IMG/VR virus record: IMGVR_UViG_3300002145_000154
Location: 1 to 57,327 of that record
Source: a virus
Direction: 5' to 3' (one strand)
DNA length: 57,327 nt
Below the pieces are notes generated by a model, which worked only from the letters and a program-made list of their open reading frames with translations, did not search any database and was not told the DNA's origin. The stretch's first letter is position 1. Every line of letters begins with the position of its first letter. Position numbers and translations under genes: made by a program. Shown piece by piece: positions 47,755-56,953 of the stretch.

Positions 47755-48779
47755 AGGGACACCGCCAAATCCGTTGGAAGTCCTAGAAGTGTGAAATCTG
47801 TTTCGATGTACTTTTCGACTGTGATGTAGAGAGGATCGATCAGTTGTGTTCCAGCAGACAACGGGAGTGGTTCTCCGTTTTCATCCAGTAGACAACGAGT
47901 ATTTTCACCGTTCCTATCTTTGTATCGACTGAAGTGTTGAGGATTAGACGGATCAGGAGCCTCTCCATCTATGCAGATGAGTTTCCAATCAGAGCCTGCT
48001 GGTTGAGAATTTGCTGTCCCTGCACCACGACATGCATTAGCCAGATCTGCTGCATCTTTTGCCCACTCACCGTGAAGTGCTTTGGTTCCCTCGTTAAGCA
48101 ACTCACGATCAAATGTGTCATAGTTAATGTCAAACTCAAACTTCCTCTTGAAATAGAAATTGCAGACACCGTACAGTACTCGCTCCCAAGCGATAGAACT
48201 GATTTTGATCGTTCTCGGAGGAAGTCCCCAAAGAGTTGTATCGTTCACCGTGTTTGCCATTTCAGCAAGCAAAGGCAGTTCCAGATCAGCAACATTTTGC
48301 TCGATAGAAACTGTTGGTCGAGAGACATCAAACTCGACATTTGGGCCCCGGAACAATTCAAACGCTGTGTTGACGATTAGATCGCCGAACCGATCTCTTT
48401 GTGCTTCTTCTGTTTGACGAATAAAAGAACCAGAGACTCTTTGTGGTTCCAGGAGTGGGTCTTCTATTGTTTCATCCTGACACCGCTTCAATGGTTTGGT
48501 TGAGAACGTCTGCTCTACAACCCACCAGCGATTAGGGTCTCCCTCTTTTTCCTGATGAATAGAGACTCTGGCTGATGGGCGGCAAAATGCCCAAACATCG
48601 AGGTCACCGTCAAAGTTCCATTGATCTCCGATCTGAGGAAGTCCTGCTGCTTGAATAACATTTGCAGGACCATCGGTGATTTCACTTTTGACAAGATGCT
48701 TGATCGTGTATGTACGATGACCTTCATCATCCCGTTGAAGACTCCAAGTTCGTTGTCCAGAGAGTACTGTTATTGTCAT
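47751..48779 (-). CDS. Hypothetical tail-region protein
   Basis: 342 residues. Starts as beta strands (TITVLSGQRTWSLQRDDEG), a conserved-looking centre (RVLYGVCNFYFKRKFEFD) and an acidic loop-rich end. Located between the tape measure and the Cys-rich proteins, where distal tail proteins normally lie. ATGA overlap with the tape-measure stop. Confidence 0.6.
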   Translation of the reverse strand: MTITVLSGQRTWSLQRDDEGHRTYTIKHLVKSEITDGPANVIQAAGLPQIGDQWNFDGDLDVWAFCRPSARVSIHQEKEGDPNRWWVVEQTFSTKPLKRCQDETIEDPLLEPQRVSGSFIRQTEEAQRDRFGDLIVNTAFELFRGPNVEFDVSRPTVSIEQNVADLELPLLAEMANTVNDTTLWGLPPRTIKISSIAWERVLYGVCNFYFKRKFEFDINYDTFDRELLNEGTKALHGEWAKDAADLANACRGAGTANSQPAGSDWKLICIDGEAPDPSNPQHFSRYKDRNGENTRCLLDENGEPLPLSAGTQLIDPLYITVEKYIETDFTLLGLPTDLAVSL

Positions 48780-51700
48780 GATGTTGCCTCTAATCCTGCC
48801 AAGAGAAATCCGTTACCAGCCGACTTCTTTTGTAGTTCCAGCATCTGCTCACTGATTTCAACAAGACGCTGGAGTGATGTCTGAACATCTTGATCTTCTT
48901 CGAGATTTTGTCCCAGAACAGGAACAGCCTGAGAACGTTGTCCTGGGACGAGGAAGTTGTCCGCCTGATTTGTCAGATTGTTGGGCTTCAGGTCTACAGC
49001 AGGTAGGTTCTGGACCAGATCTTCTGTGAGACCTGCTCCTGGTAGTCCTAGAAGACCTGAGGCATCGGCGACTAAGCCATGTGTCGGATCTTCCAGAGGA
49101 TTTTTCCTGATTTGGCCTTCCATGTATTCTTGGATACTAGCGAGAGCTTGGGAGCTACCTTTGATCGCAGCGTCTACACCCTGGACGTTAAAGTCGATGT
49201 TCACCGACTTGTCTTCGATTTCGTCCATTTCTTTCTTAGCATCGATCAGAGCTTTGTTGTAAGTCCCTGTGTCAATCGCTCCTGCATTAAAGAGTTCTGC
49301 AAGATGTTCTTGTGTCTTGGCAAATTTCTGTTGCGGAGAGAGATACTTTTCAACCAAAGACTTGCCTTCGGCTAAGAGTTGCTTGTGTTTCGTTGCAGCT
49401 TCGATCTGTTTTTGCGTTGCCTTAACTCCCTTCAACACTTCCTCTGTTGCTCCAGCTGTTTGGAGCTTGTAGATTTCTATCTCGGCTGAGGTCATGTTGA
49501 CTGTGGCAAGTTGGGTGTCTAAAGACTCTGTAAGTCCTTTGACCTGGGACTCTAGTTGAGCAGCTTTTGTCATCTTTTCGATGTTGGTATTAAGAGCATC
49601 GACAATCCTCATCTGCTTTTCAAAGTCAGCTGCAACTTCTTCATTGCCTTGTCGAAGAGCCTCTTGCATTTGGAGTTGTAACTGGAACGATTGAGTCTCC
49701 GCTGGATTCATCCCAAAGAACGTGACCTTGTTCTCCAGAGCTTGAATCATGTCATTTCCAGGTTTCAAGTGAGCAGTAGAAGCTGCTCTCGCTTCTTCAG
49801 TTTCCTTAGCAACAACCTTTGGGACGGCCTCTCTCACCATCTTTAGTTGTTCTTCGATCTGAGCTTTTCGATCTTCTAGTTCTTTCAGAACAGCTTTTTC
49901 AGCTGTTATTGTTTGAGCGTTGATCACCGCATCTAACAGACCAAACTCGTCTTCAATGTATTTCTTCTGACCTTCAATTGAGGAACCAATCCCTGCTAGG
50001 TTCTTTTCAAGATCCAGTTCCATTTTTCGTAGAGCAGACTCTTGTCGAGCTTCTCCGCTGAGTTCAAACACTGCCGAGAGATCAGATTCGAATCGAGTCT
50101 GGTTTGCTCCTGCAACTTTTTCGTTAATTTTCGCTGTTTCAGCGAGAGCTTCGTTGAAATCGTGAACATCCTGCAATTTACTCTGTAACCATTCGAGTCC
50201 TGAATAGGTGAAAACAATGTTTGCAGCAGCAACCGACAAGTCTTTGAGGTACTGAATAAATTCTTGAAGAGCCGGTGTTGCTTCGATAAAAGCACCCCAC
50301 CATTCAGTCATTTTCTCTTTAGAGTAGTTGAAGGCACTGCCAACAGATCCAGTTAACATTTCTGCTAGGTGTCCGAGAGGTACTATCAGATTGTTATGGA
50401 GTAGGTCTCCGAGGGATGCCAGCTTTGCTCCTAGAGTTTCTCCACGAGAACCGAGAGTAGCAAACAAACCAATGATGACGGCCAGAGTAGTTGTTACTGG
50501 GTTAAACAGACCAAGAAACCTACTTCCCCAAGTGATCAAGAATTGGAAAGGTTTCAAAACAAGTCGAGCAGCTTTAGTGACTAAGGTGAACTTCCCTCCT
50601 AGGAGTGTTAGATTCTGACTGAGAGCTGAAGTCTTAGTGACCACCTTAGAAGAAGTGAATGCAACATCGATCACATCATCTGCATATTTCGAGGCAGCAT
50701 TTGTGGCTCCTCCTGTCATACCCAAGAGTCTTGGACCTTGAGCTGCCTGATTAGCCATACCCAAAAGATTTCCTCCTGCACTGACTCCTGAGGATGTTTT
50801 GGCAGCAAGAGCAATCATTCCATATGAAGCAGTAATCCGGGAAGCAGCAACGGCAGTTGTTGTTGCATATGCATGCATTGCTGCTGAAGATGCAGCAGCA
50901 GATGTCTGGACAGTGGCAGCAGTTGCTGTGGCAGTAGAACCAACACGGATCAGGGCTGTAGAGGTTGTTGCTGTGGTAGTGTTCCACGCTTTCCAGGTTG
51001 TCGTGACCCACGTGTAGACTTTGATCATCTGAGAACCTGAAGCAATCAGAGTGCCCATCATCACAATCATTGGACCGATAACTGATGCTCCAGCAGCAAT
51101 CACTACAACTACGTTCTTGAATGGTTCAGGAACTTTGTCCCAGATGTCAATGATCCCCATTCCGAAAGATCGGATATGACTAAAGACAGGAGCAATCCTG
51201 TCTCCAATATCAATCATCAGGATTTTCATTTGAGCCATTGCTTGATTCATCTTGTGCCCAGCAGTGTCAGCAACAGCTGCAAAAGCATCATCGAGAATAC
51301 CAGCCGAGTTGGCCACGTCATCGAACACTTGTTGTGCATCAGCAGCAGCTGATCCTGTGAACTGGAGAGCAGCTGTAAGACCTTCTGAATCCGTGAATAG
51401 TTCGTTCAGTTTGATCCCAGCTTCGTCTGCTCGCTCTCGAATCAGGACGAGAGTTTTGGCCAAACCTTGTTTTTGGGCCAAACCTTGTAACTGATCAATT
51501 GTCAGTCCCATTTTGGCGAAATTCTTGATCGATTCTTTAGAACCACCGATCAGAACTCTAAGGATACCTTTCAAACCTGTGGCAGCAAGAGAGGCATTTC
51601 CTGTGGTTTTGGTCAGGAAGGCTAGGCCGGCTGCCACCTGTTCAAATCCAATTTTCATGGATGCGGTAAGAGGTAAGATTTGGCCAAGTTGAGGAGCAAA

Positions 51701-52282
51701 CTGAGACGCTTCTGCCTTACCAGCACGAACAGCAGCAGTGAGTAGTTCAGTTGCTCTTGTCGCTGACAAATTAGAATGTCCATAGGCATTCATTGCAGAA
51801 GTGACAGCATCTGCTACAGATGTTGTACTCCCAAGACCTGAAGCAGCAGCTTTGGCAGAAACAGCGAGAGCTTCTGAAGCGTTGGCTCCTCTCAGTCCGG
51901 CCGAAGTGATAAAGAACATAGCTTCAGCAAGTTCTGTAGGAGCTTTTCCTGTCTCCATTGCTACTGTCATGATTTCTTTACGAAATCCATTGACTGTTTC
52001 CTTAGAGAGTCCCACAAGGCCAACGATTTGACTCATTGCTGTCTGGAACTTTCCTGCTTCCAGCCGTGCGACAGCAGAGATTCCGGCCAGAGGCAATGTT
52101 AAGTACATTGAGACCTTCTGACCGAAACCCTTCATTTTGCCTGCTACATCGTCGAGAGCTCTGGGCACATCTTTCTGGAAATTGCTGATTGTCTTAGACG
52201 CCTCTGCCATGACTTTTTCATAAGAAGAACCATCACCAATGAGGCGAACAACCAAGCGTTGTATTTCCGTTTCTGTAGCCAC
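48776..52282 (-). CDS. Tail tape measure protein (TP901 type)
   Basis: 1168 residues. The N-terminal TP901 core is clear (AMFFITSAGLRGANASEALA, SALNAYG-like SAMNAYGHSNLSA, AFLTKTTGNASLAATGLKG). Residues about 370-620 contain Ala/Gly/Ser/Thr-rich hydrophobic helices; the second half is coiled coil (LEKNLAGIGSSIEGQKKYIE). Its length sets tail length; at about 0.15 nm per residue this would suggest a tail near 175 nm (inference). It follows the chaperone genes by 3 bases. Confidence 0.95.
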   Translation of the reverse strand: MATETEIQRLVVRLIGDGSSYEKVMAEASKTISNFQKDVPRALDDVAGKMKGFGQKVSMYLTLPLAGISAVARLEAGKFQTAMSQIVGLVGLSKETVNGFRKEIMTVAMETGKAPTELAEAMFFITSAGLRGANASEALAVSAKAAASGLGSTTSVADAVTSAMNAYGHSNLSATRATELLTAAVRAGKAEASQFAPQLGQILPLTASMKIGFEQVAAGLAFLTKTTGNASLAATGLKGILRVLIGGSKESIKNFAKMGLTIDQLQGLAQKQGLAKTLVLIRERADEAGIKLNELFTDSEGLTAALQFTGSAAADAQQVFDDVANSAGILDDAFAAVADTAGHKMNQAMAQMKILMIDIGDRIAPVFSHIRSFGMGIIDIWDKVPEPFKNVVVVIAAGASVIGPMIVMMGTLIASGSQMIKVYTWVTTTWKAWNTTTATTSTALIRVGSTATATAATVQTSAAASSAAMHAYATTTAVAASRITASYGMIALAAKTSSGVSAGGNLLGMANQAAQGPRLLGMTGGATNAASKYADDVIDVAFTSSKVVTKTSALSQNLTLLGGKFTLVTKAARLVLKPFQFLITWGSRFLGLFNPVTTTLAVIIGLFATLGSRGETLGAKLASLGDLLHNNLIVPLGHLAEMLTGSVGSAFNYSKEKMTEWWGAFIEATPALQEFIQYLKDLSVAAANIVFTYSGLEWLQSKLQDVHDFNEALAETAKINEKVAGANQTRFESDLSAVFELSGEARQESALRKMELDLEKNLAGIGSSIEGQKKYIEDEFGLLDAVINAQTITAEKAVLKELEDRKAQIEEQLKMVREAVPKVVAKETEEARAASTAHLKPGNDMIQALENKVTFFGMNPAETQSFQLQLQMQEALRQGNEEVAADFEKQMRIVDALNTNIEKMTKAAQLESQVKGLTESLDTQLATVNMTSAEIEIYKLQTAGATEEVLKGVKATQKQIEAATKHKQLLAEGKSLVEKYLSPQQKFAKTQEHLAELFNAGAIDTGTYNKALIDAKKEMDEIEDKSVNIDFNVQGVDAAIKGSSQALASIQEYMEGQIRKNPLEDPTHGLVADASGLLGLPGAGLTEDLVQNLPAVDLKPNNLTNQADNFLVPGQRSQAVPVLGQNLEEDQDVQTSLQRLVEISEQMLELQKKSAGNGFLLAGLEATS

Positions 52283-52285
52283 GAC

Positions 52286-52636
52286 TTATCCCTTCTTCTT
52301 TGGTGGAGTGACCCAACCAATCCAACGAGCTTTAATGGCTTCTATCATGGAAGCCTTGTCCGTCTCTGGAACTTTCGTTGGACGCTTCCTTGTCTCAAAC
52401 GGAATTTTCATTTCAGAAAGTTTGAGACGTTTTCCAAAGATCGACTTGATTTCTAGGGCAATCTGCATCAGATAGTGATCTGATCTGGAAGGCTCATTCA
52501 TCTGCTCATCAAGCCAAAGCATCCATGCCTGGAGCTCTCTGGTAGTATGTTCTTGCATACATTTCTGGAGAGGCATGTTGAGATGAGAAGCTAGACGAAA
52601 CCAATCCCAGTAGACTGCCTTCAGTCGTCGTTTCCC
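52286..52636 (-). CDS. Tail assembly chaperone T part, read by -1 frameshift
   Basis: Continuation of the G protein in the -1 frame. From the slippery site it adds 114 residues, giving a G-T fusion of about 257. The added part (KAVYWDWFRLASHLNMPLQK, then RELQAWMLWLDEQMNE) is of the type found in lambda gpG-T-like chaperones. An internal ATG at 52576 is not needed. Expected at low level relative to G. Confidence 0.8.
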   Translation of the reverse strand, partial: GKRRLKAVYWDWFRLASHLNMPLQKCMQEHTTRELQAWMLWLDEQMNEPSRSDHYLMQIALEIKSIFGKRLKLSEMKIPFETRKRPTKVPETDKASMIEAIKARWIGWVTPPKKKG

Positions 52637-53058
52637 AGATCCTGTTCCGCTTCGAGTTCGGCCAGACGACGCTGGAGAGCTTCAATTTGTTTCTCAATCT
52701 TTTCAGGCGTGTCATCACTCAGGCTCGGAGTGATCTGCTTTGCCTTTGTGACAATAGCATCCACCACACGATCAGGCCACTGTCTGATGATTTCAACTGG
52801 GACAAGACGTTTCGTCTCATCGTCATACAGACACTGACTGATCAGCAAGAGATCGATATGAGCGATGTCACCACTTGCACCTGAAGGCTTCCCAGCCTCG
52901 AATTTGGTGGCCTGGATGGCTGCTGCTTTGTATTTGGCCGTCCCTTCTCCGGAGGGTTCTCGGAGAGTGTAAGATCGGACAGTACCCGAAGCGTCTTTCA
53001 CCTTCACTGGATACTCAACACGTTCAAGGGAACTGAAATCAAGGTCGTTCTGTGTCAT
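52621..53058 (-). CDS. Tail assembly chaperone G
   Basis: 145 residues. Strand-rich start (YPVKVKDASGTVRSYTLREP) and helical rest, ending in coiled coil (KIEKQIEALQRRLAELEAEQ). It binds the tape measure during tail assembly. It ends 12 bases after a G-GGA-AAC heptamer, the classic frameshift site of this gene pair. Gap 53059-53233 upstream is structured. Confidence 0.8.
   Translation of the reverse strand: MTQNDLDFSSLERVEYPVKVKDASGTVRSYTLREPSGEGTAKYKAAAIQATKFEAGKPSGASGDIAHIDLLLISQCLYDDETKRLVPVEIIRQWPDRVVDAIVTKAKQITPSLSDDTPEKIEKQIEALQRRLAELEAEQDLGNDD
52630..52636 (-). promoter_or_regulatory. -1 frameshift slippery heptamer
   Basis: Minus-strand GGGAAAC reads G-GGA-AAC in the G frame, matching X-XXY-YYZ. 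The -1 frame is open from here to 52286. Lambda uses GGGAAAG at the same place. Confidence 0.85.
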
Positions 53059-53082
53059 TTTGGTATGCTCCTACCGGGTTGA

Positions 53083-53233
53083 AAACAAGCGTACTCGTGT
53101 GAGACACGCTGAGACGCGATTTAAGGACTCGTGGTCCTGGTTCAGGGTATTTACCGAAGGACAGGACAGCTCGTCCGTGAGCGTCCTGCCAGGTCCTTGA
53201 GGGATGAGGGACGTCCCTGTCCCTCGACGACCG
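53083..53233 (-). repeat. Structured intergenic region, related to the 15054 element
   Basis: On the minus strand, AAGGACCTGGCAGGAC, CTCACGGACG and GAGTCCTTAAATC resemble blocks of the 15054/15183 elements in the same order. It also forms hairpins: GAGGGA/TCCCTC enclosing GGGACGTCCC, and CGTGT/ACACG. No gene. May be a terminator, RNA-processing site or promoter. Confidence 0.45.
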
Positions 53234-53710
53234 TTATGTTCCTGGCACGTTGACCAGAACTGGAGCTTCTTCTTCTCCAGTTGTCGGGTCTTGGTTTGTC
53301 GGAACGATAGAGACCGAAGCTGTCGGCTGGGCACCTTCCGCGAGTTCTCCCGGCTCGAAAGATTTCAAGAAACCATAGAAGGAGAGAGTACTCCCATCAG
53401 GGAAAGTGATAGTGACCGTTGTTTCCACATTGATGAGATCTAGAGCTCGGGTGTAGAAGACAGGATCGTATGCCATTGTGGTAGTCATTGGAGTCAGTGT
53501 GAACAGACTCCGAGGAGACATTGTGCGATACGTTGTGTTGTGCATCGTTGTGGTGTCTACACCATCACCACCATCGATGCCCGGTGGTGTGACCGACTTT
53601 TCCCAGAGTTCGATATCTGGGTCGGCTTCGAACGTGATCAGTGTCTGATGCCCATCATCCAGCTTGATGCCTGCTGGGGTCTGACGAGCGGTTGCGGAGG
53701 GAGCAGTCAT
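53234..53710 (-). CDS. Major tail tube protein
   Basis: 158 residues. FEADPDIELWEKSVTPPGID followed by TTTMHNTTYRTMSPRSLF and a later beta sandwich (VTITFPDGSTLSFYGFLKSF) are typical of siphovirus tail tube proteins. Upstream of the chaperone and tape measure as expected. The C-terminal tail is acidic/Pro-rich and could be exposed. Confidence 0.8.
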   Translation of the reverse strand: MTAPSATARQTPAGIKLDDGHQTLITFEADPDIELWEKSVTPPGIDGGDGVDTTTMHNTTYRTMSPRSLFTLTPMTTTMAYDPVFYTRALDLINVETTVTITFPDGSTLSFYGFLKSFEPGELAEGAQPTASVSIVPTNQDPTTGEEEAPVLVNVPGT

Positions 53711-53724
53711 GATTGACTCCTTGG

Positions 53725-54168
53725 TTAGATTTGCCTGAGGTTGATCAGACAGTTAAAAGAAAACAACAACCGCCGATTGCCGGGCTCGTGCCCAAGATTG
53801 GCGACGTCTTCCGAACGTGAGATGCTGTGGATCAAGTAATCCACTCCACTGTGTGTAACAATCTCCTGATAGACTTCTTTATCAAGAAGTTGTTGGATGC
53901 CTTTTGCTTTGGTATATCCTGCTTCAGTGTCTGTGTGACGAATAACAACCCTACAGCCATGTTTCTCTTGAACTTCTCCGTCGTTCATAGTGCGACCCTC
54001 GACTTTTCCGGTCGAGTTGAACACTACAATTAGATTGTCAGGATTTTCTGGTTTCTTGTCAGCATAGACCGGCCAGGTTAGATCGTCATCTGGATCAGTT
54101 CCCTGTCCGAAAGCTATGAGTAGTTCTCTGAGAACTTGAGCAGGAGAGTGAGTTAGGGTTCCACTCAT
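53725..54168 (-). CDS. Tail terminator-like protein
   Basis: 147 residues. Helix-strand layout (AQVLRELLIAFGQGTDPDDD, then LIVVFNSTGKVEGRTM, then VDYLIHSISRSEDVANLG) and position between the gp10-like protein and the tail tube fit tail-terminator proteins that cap the tube. No catalytic motif expected. Overlaps its upstream neighbour by 4 bases. Confidence 0.6.
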   Translation of the reverse strand: MSGTLTHSPAQVLRELLIAFGQGTDPDDDLTWPVYADKKPENPDNLIVVFNSTGKVEGRTMNDGEVQEKHGCRVVIRHTDTEAGYTKAKGIQQLLDKEVYQEIVTHSGVDYLIHSISRSEDVANLGHEPGNRRLLFSFNCLINLRQI

Positions 54169-54635
54169 TTCTTCCTCCCTTTCTTCGTTTTCTTACTCTG
54201 TTTCGCCTTTGTTCGAGATTTCAAGGTGCGGGCTCTTATTGTCTCTGCGTTGCTATAGGCTTTTGCAGCGGCAGCCTCAACATTTGCTGTCAGGTCAGTG
54301 AACGCACTAGCCTTCAAAGCTCCAGTATCTACTGGTGTTCTGTTTTGAGACTCTCTCTGAATTCGTAAGCCACCAAGGAGAAGAGCTTGTTCTAGTGTTG
54401 CACCGTTTCTATAAGCAGTAACGATGTTGTCTCTCATAGAAGCTTCCACTGCTTTGACAGCTTTCAAGAGATATTCAACTTCCCCTACCACGTGGTTCGC
54501 CGGGATTTCATGGACATACAGAGCATAATTTTGCGTGTGCCCAACTGTCACACTGGCTTGTGAAGCTATCCTTCCTTTCTTAACAAGCTCATCGAACTTG
54601 CCCTTGAGTTGTGAAGCTCCTGTGAGAATTGGCAT
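54165..54635 (-). CDS. HK97 gp10-like head-tail joining protein
   Basis: 156 residues. QNRTPVDTGALKASAF is the family hallmark; KFDELVKKGRIASQASV near the start. The tail is Lys/Arg-rich (SKTKAKQSKKTKKGRKK-like). It sits at the neck between head and tail. Good match with position. Confidence 0.8.
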   Translation of the reverse strand: MPILTGASQLKGKFDELVKKGRIASQASVTVGHTQNYALYVHEIPANHVVGEVEYLLKAVKAVEASMRDNIVTAYRNGATLEQALLLGGLRIQRESQNRTPVDTGALKASAFTDLTANVEAAAAKAYSNAETIRARTLKSRTKAKQSKKTKKGRKK

Positions 54636-55001
54636 TTAGACCACCGTTGGTAATTGGTCTGAGAACTTAGAAAGAGAAGCGTCGTACCTTGTGTTTCTGT
54701 TTTTGATGTCTGGTGTCTTGTTGAGAGCAACAACGACCAGAAGATCAGTCGGTTCGGCAGGAAGATCGGCAAGAGCACCTTCCCATACAATACTTCCTAT
54801 CGGAACTGCTTGATTCAGAACTAATGTTCCGTTGACTGAGATGGTTTTTCCGTCCTGTTCGAACGAATCGTTCAGTCCTGTCACAAGTCTTGCTGAAAGT
54901 TCCTCTCCTGCTGACACTGTGTCAAAACCATTGCGATCAGTCCCGTTAGCACGGAACAGAACAATCTTTTGAAGTAGACCGATTGTTTCAATCGGAGGCA
55001 T
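54636..55001 (-). CDS. Head-closure-like protein
   Basis: 121 residues, beta-rich (KTISVNGTLVLNQAVPIGSI, LLVVVALNKTPDI), in the usual place of a neck stopper/head-closure protein between the connector and gp10-like genes. Recognised by position and fold pattern, not by motif. TGATG overlap with the next gene. Confidence 0.6.
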   Translation of the reverse strand: MPPIETIGLLQKIVLFRANGTDRNGFDTVSAGEELSARLVTGLNDSFEQDGKTISVNGTLVLNQAVPIGSIVWEGALADLPAEPTDLLVVVALNKTPDIKNRNTRYDASLSKFSDQLPTVV

Positions 55002-55426
55002 CAGTTCCTCTCCTGGTATGTCGATTTGTTAGGGGCAGTTTTCCCAAGCCAGTGCATTTCAACGACACCGGCACTGTCGTCCATACCCGCTAGAATGCCT
55101 GTTGGGTCTAATCGTTTTGCTGCTTGACCATATTGTGTCGAGTCAAGTCCCATGCCTGACTGACCCTGAAAGGAACCTGAGGCTCCTGCCGTCGATTTGC
55201 TGGTGAGCAGTTGGTCGGCATGAGCGTAGTAGTGAGCTGAAAGCCATCGCTCTATGATTTCAAGGAGTGTTGCATTGATTGTTAGACTTCGACTGGATGC
55301 CTTTGTTACTAATGCATCGACCATGGCTGATGCTGTGTCGATGAATGGCGTCAGAGAAGGACTTGCTGCTGTGTCGTAGTTTGTCAGGAGGATTCCCTTG
55401 ACGTTGTCTGATGTGGTTCTAGCCAT
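55001..55426 (-). CDS. Head-tail connector (gp6-like)
   Basis: 141 residues. Helical (DTASAMVDALVTKASSRSLT, ATLLEIIERWLSAHYYAHAD), matching gp6-type connector proteins (LEIIERWLAAHY signature). Start at ATG 55426 rather than 55516, which lies in the upstream gene. It forms the ring under the portal. Confidence 0.7.
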   Translation of the reverse strand: MARTTSDNVKGILLTNYDTAASPSLTPFIDTASAMVDALVTKASSRSLTINATLLEIIERWLSAHYYAHADQLLTSKSTAGASGSFQGQSGMGLDSTQYGQAAKRLDPTGILAGMDDSAGVVEMHWLGKTAPNKSTYQERN

Positions 55427-55815
55427 TAGTTGTTTCTGTCCACTTCCAAGACACGTGCCTGTCCCAATTGAGACAAAAAGATGGTAGACCCTACATTGGA
55501 TACAATCTTCAGCCAATGGTAGGGAGACATTGCAATTTCAACTGGAATCGGGTAGATACCTGCTGTGGTGCCAATGGTCAAAGTACAGGTTTCAAACGAA
55601 GTGAAGTCTGTGTCAGAAGAAGTTCTTCTTTTGTAGGGAACGTACGTTGCGTCTCTTGTCGTAGCACCATAGAAAGTCAGAACTAAGGAACTCTCAGGAT
55701 TTTCTTCTACGAGAATCGAAAGTTCTGCTCCGGTCTTTTTGATTGCTGGTGTGTTCTCTAAAGACGTTTCCACGTCATAGTTGTCATAGAACTGCCCATA
55801 AGAGATTTCACCCAT
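55426..55815 (-). CDS. Hypothetical virion protein
   Basis: 129 residues, beta-rich (SLVLTFYGATTRDATYVPYK, TIFLSQLGQARVLEVDRN). Lies in the head/neck region; could be a decoration or adaptor protein. Overlaps both neighbours slightly. Confidence 0.55.
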   Translation of the reverse strand: MGEISYGQFYDNYDVETSLENTPAIKKTGAELSILVEENPESSLVLTFYGATTRDATYVPYKRRTSSDTDFTSFETCTLTIGTTAGIYPIPVEIAMSPYHWLKIVSNVGSTIFLSQLGQARVLEVDRNN

Positions 55816-55993
55816 TTCGATCTTCCCGACGATTGGTGGTGAGAAGCAGAAGGTGTCTACTTCTTAACCAAGGAGTTCTTCTACTTGTTGTCTCTTCTAC
55901 TGAAGAGGAACCAGCTCTGATCAGGATTTGCGATCCTCGTGTTGTGATCAGAGTGTTGTTTGTGTGAGCAAGTCTCAAGGTGATTTGTGTCAT
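55808..55993 (-). CDS. Hypothetical 61-residue protein
   Basis: Strands ITLRLAHTNNTLITTRGSQI then an Arg/Leu-rich part (PWLRSRHLLLLTTNRRED). It starts just after the beta-helix gene stop and overlaps the next start. Small but well fitted; function unknown. Confidence 0.5.
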   Translation of the reverse strand: MTQITLRLAHTNNTLITTRGSQILIRAGSSSVEETTSRRTPWLRSRHLLLLTTNRREDRNG

Positions 55994-55995
55994 GT

Positions 55996-56943
55996 TTACA
56001 AGCTCGGAAGAACAGTTTCATCTTGGTAGATTTTGCCTGAACCTATTCTTTCTAGAATCACATTGTCCCAAGAATCCCTGATTGTGGGACCAACCACATG
56101 TGGCACAAAACCACTATTGATGTATCCTGAGACAGTGAACGGGGAGGAAGTTGTGAGTAAGTATTCCCCGTTGAGTACTTCATTGATCGAAGCCTCTGTC
56201 TCGTCTGCCAGAATATTGTCTCTGAAATATGCTTCTACAACAACATCTGAACCATTGACGACTTCAATTTCAGAACATCGAGTTTTCTTGCATCGTATGA
56301 ACCTGTTGTTGACCACATCAATTTGGAACGATTGACTGAGGGGTTTCAATCCCAAAGTCATCGTGTGGCCAGTCTCAATAAGATTGTTAAGCACCGTGCT
56401 AGGATTCACGTTGGCTCGTAGTCGATTCCCTGAAATCTGAGGAACTCGCCTGTCACATGCGAGCAGCATCGAGTTTCTTAGAATGAATCCGTCACAATCT
56501 ACCATCAGAGCCATTTCGTGATTTCGACCTGCATGAAAGCAAGCACCAATCACTGAGTTTTCAATCGCACAGTCGGAGCAGTCTCCAGTGATAGCCACCG
56601 TTTCGTCAGCACCGCCATAGATAGAACAGTGGGAGATGCAAAACTTGCTGACATTAACTGCCTTGACCGCATCCAGGGATGCGAGGTCTGAAACTGTTCT
56701 GCCATCAACAGGACATCGGATAGATAGGTTGGTTAAGAGAATGCGAGAACTGTCAGAGAAGATCACAGGACCGATAACCTGAACAAGTCCTTCTCCGAAA
56801 ATCCTCTTGTTATGGATACTTGAAAATGCTGTACCTCTAGGAAGCACATATTTCCCTGTTTGGATAATCACTTCCGTGACCATTGGACTTTCAATGGCTG
56901 TGATCAGTTCAATGACTGTGTTGACTGTCGTTGTAAGTCCCAC
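55996..56943 (-). CDS. Parallel beta-helix protein, pectate-lyase-like
   Basis: 315 residues with repeated short strands (LLTNLSIRC, FCISHCSIYGG, CAIENSVIGACF, FILRNSMLLACDR, STVLNNLIETG, DVVNNRFIRC), a right-handed beta-helix. GGADETVAI, AGRNHEMALMVD and CDRRVPQISG follow the order of pectate lyase (PL1) active-site segments. It may cut or bind a host polysaccharide as a tail-spike, or be a structural helix only. Confidence 0.65.
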   Translation of the reverse strand: MGLTTTVNTVIELITAIESPMVTEVIIQTGKYVLPRGTAFSSIHNKRIFGEGLVQVIGPVIFSDSSRILLTNLSIRCPVDGRTVSDLASLDAVKAVNVSKFCISHCSIYGGADETVAITGDCSDCAIENSVIGACFHAGRNHEMALMVDCDGFILRNSMLLACDRRVPQISGNRLRANVNPSTVLNNLIETGHTMTLGLKPLSQSFQIDVVNNRFIRCKKTRCSEIEVVNGSDVVVEAYFRDNILADETEASINEVLNGEYLLTTSSPFTVSGYINSGFVPHVVGPTIRDSWDNVILERIGSGKIYQDETVLPSL

Positions 56944-56953
56944 TTGTTGTCCC

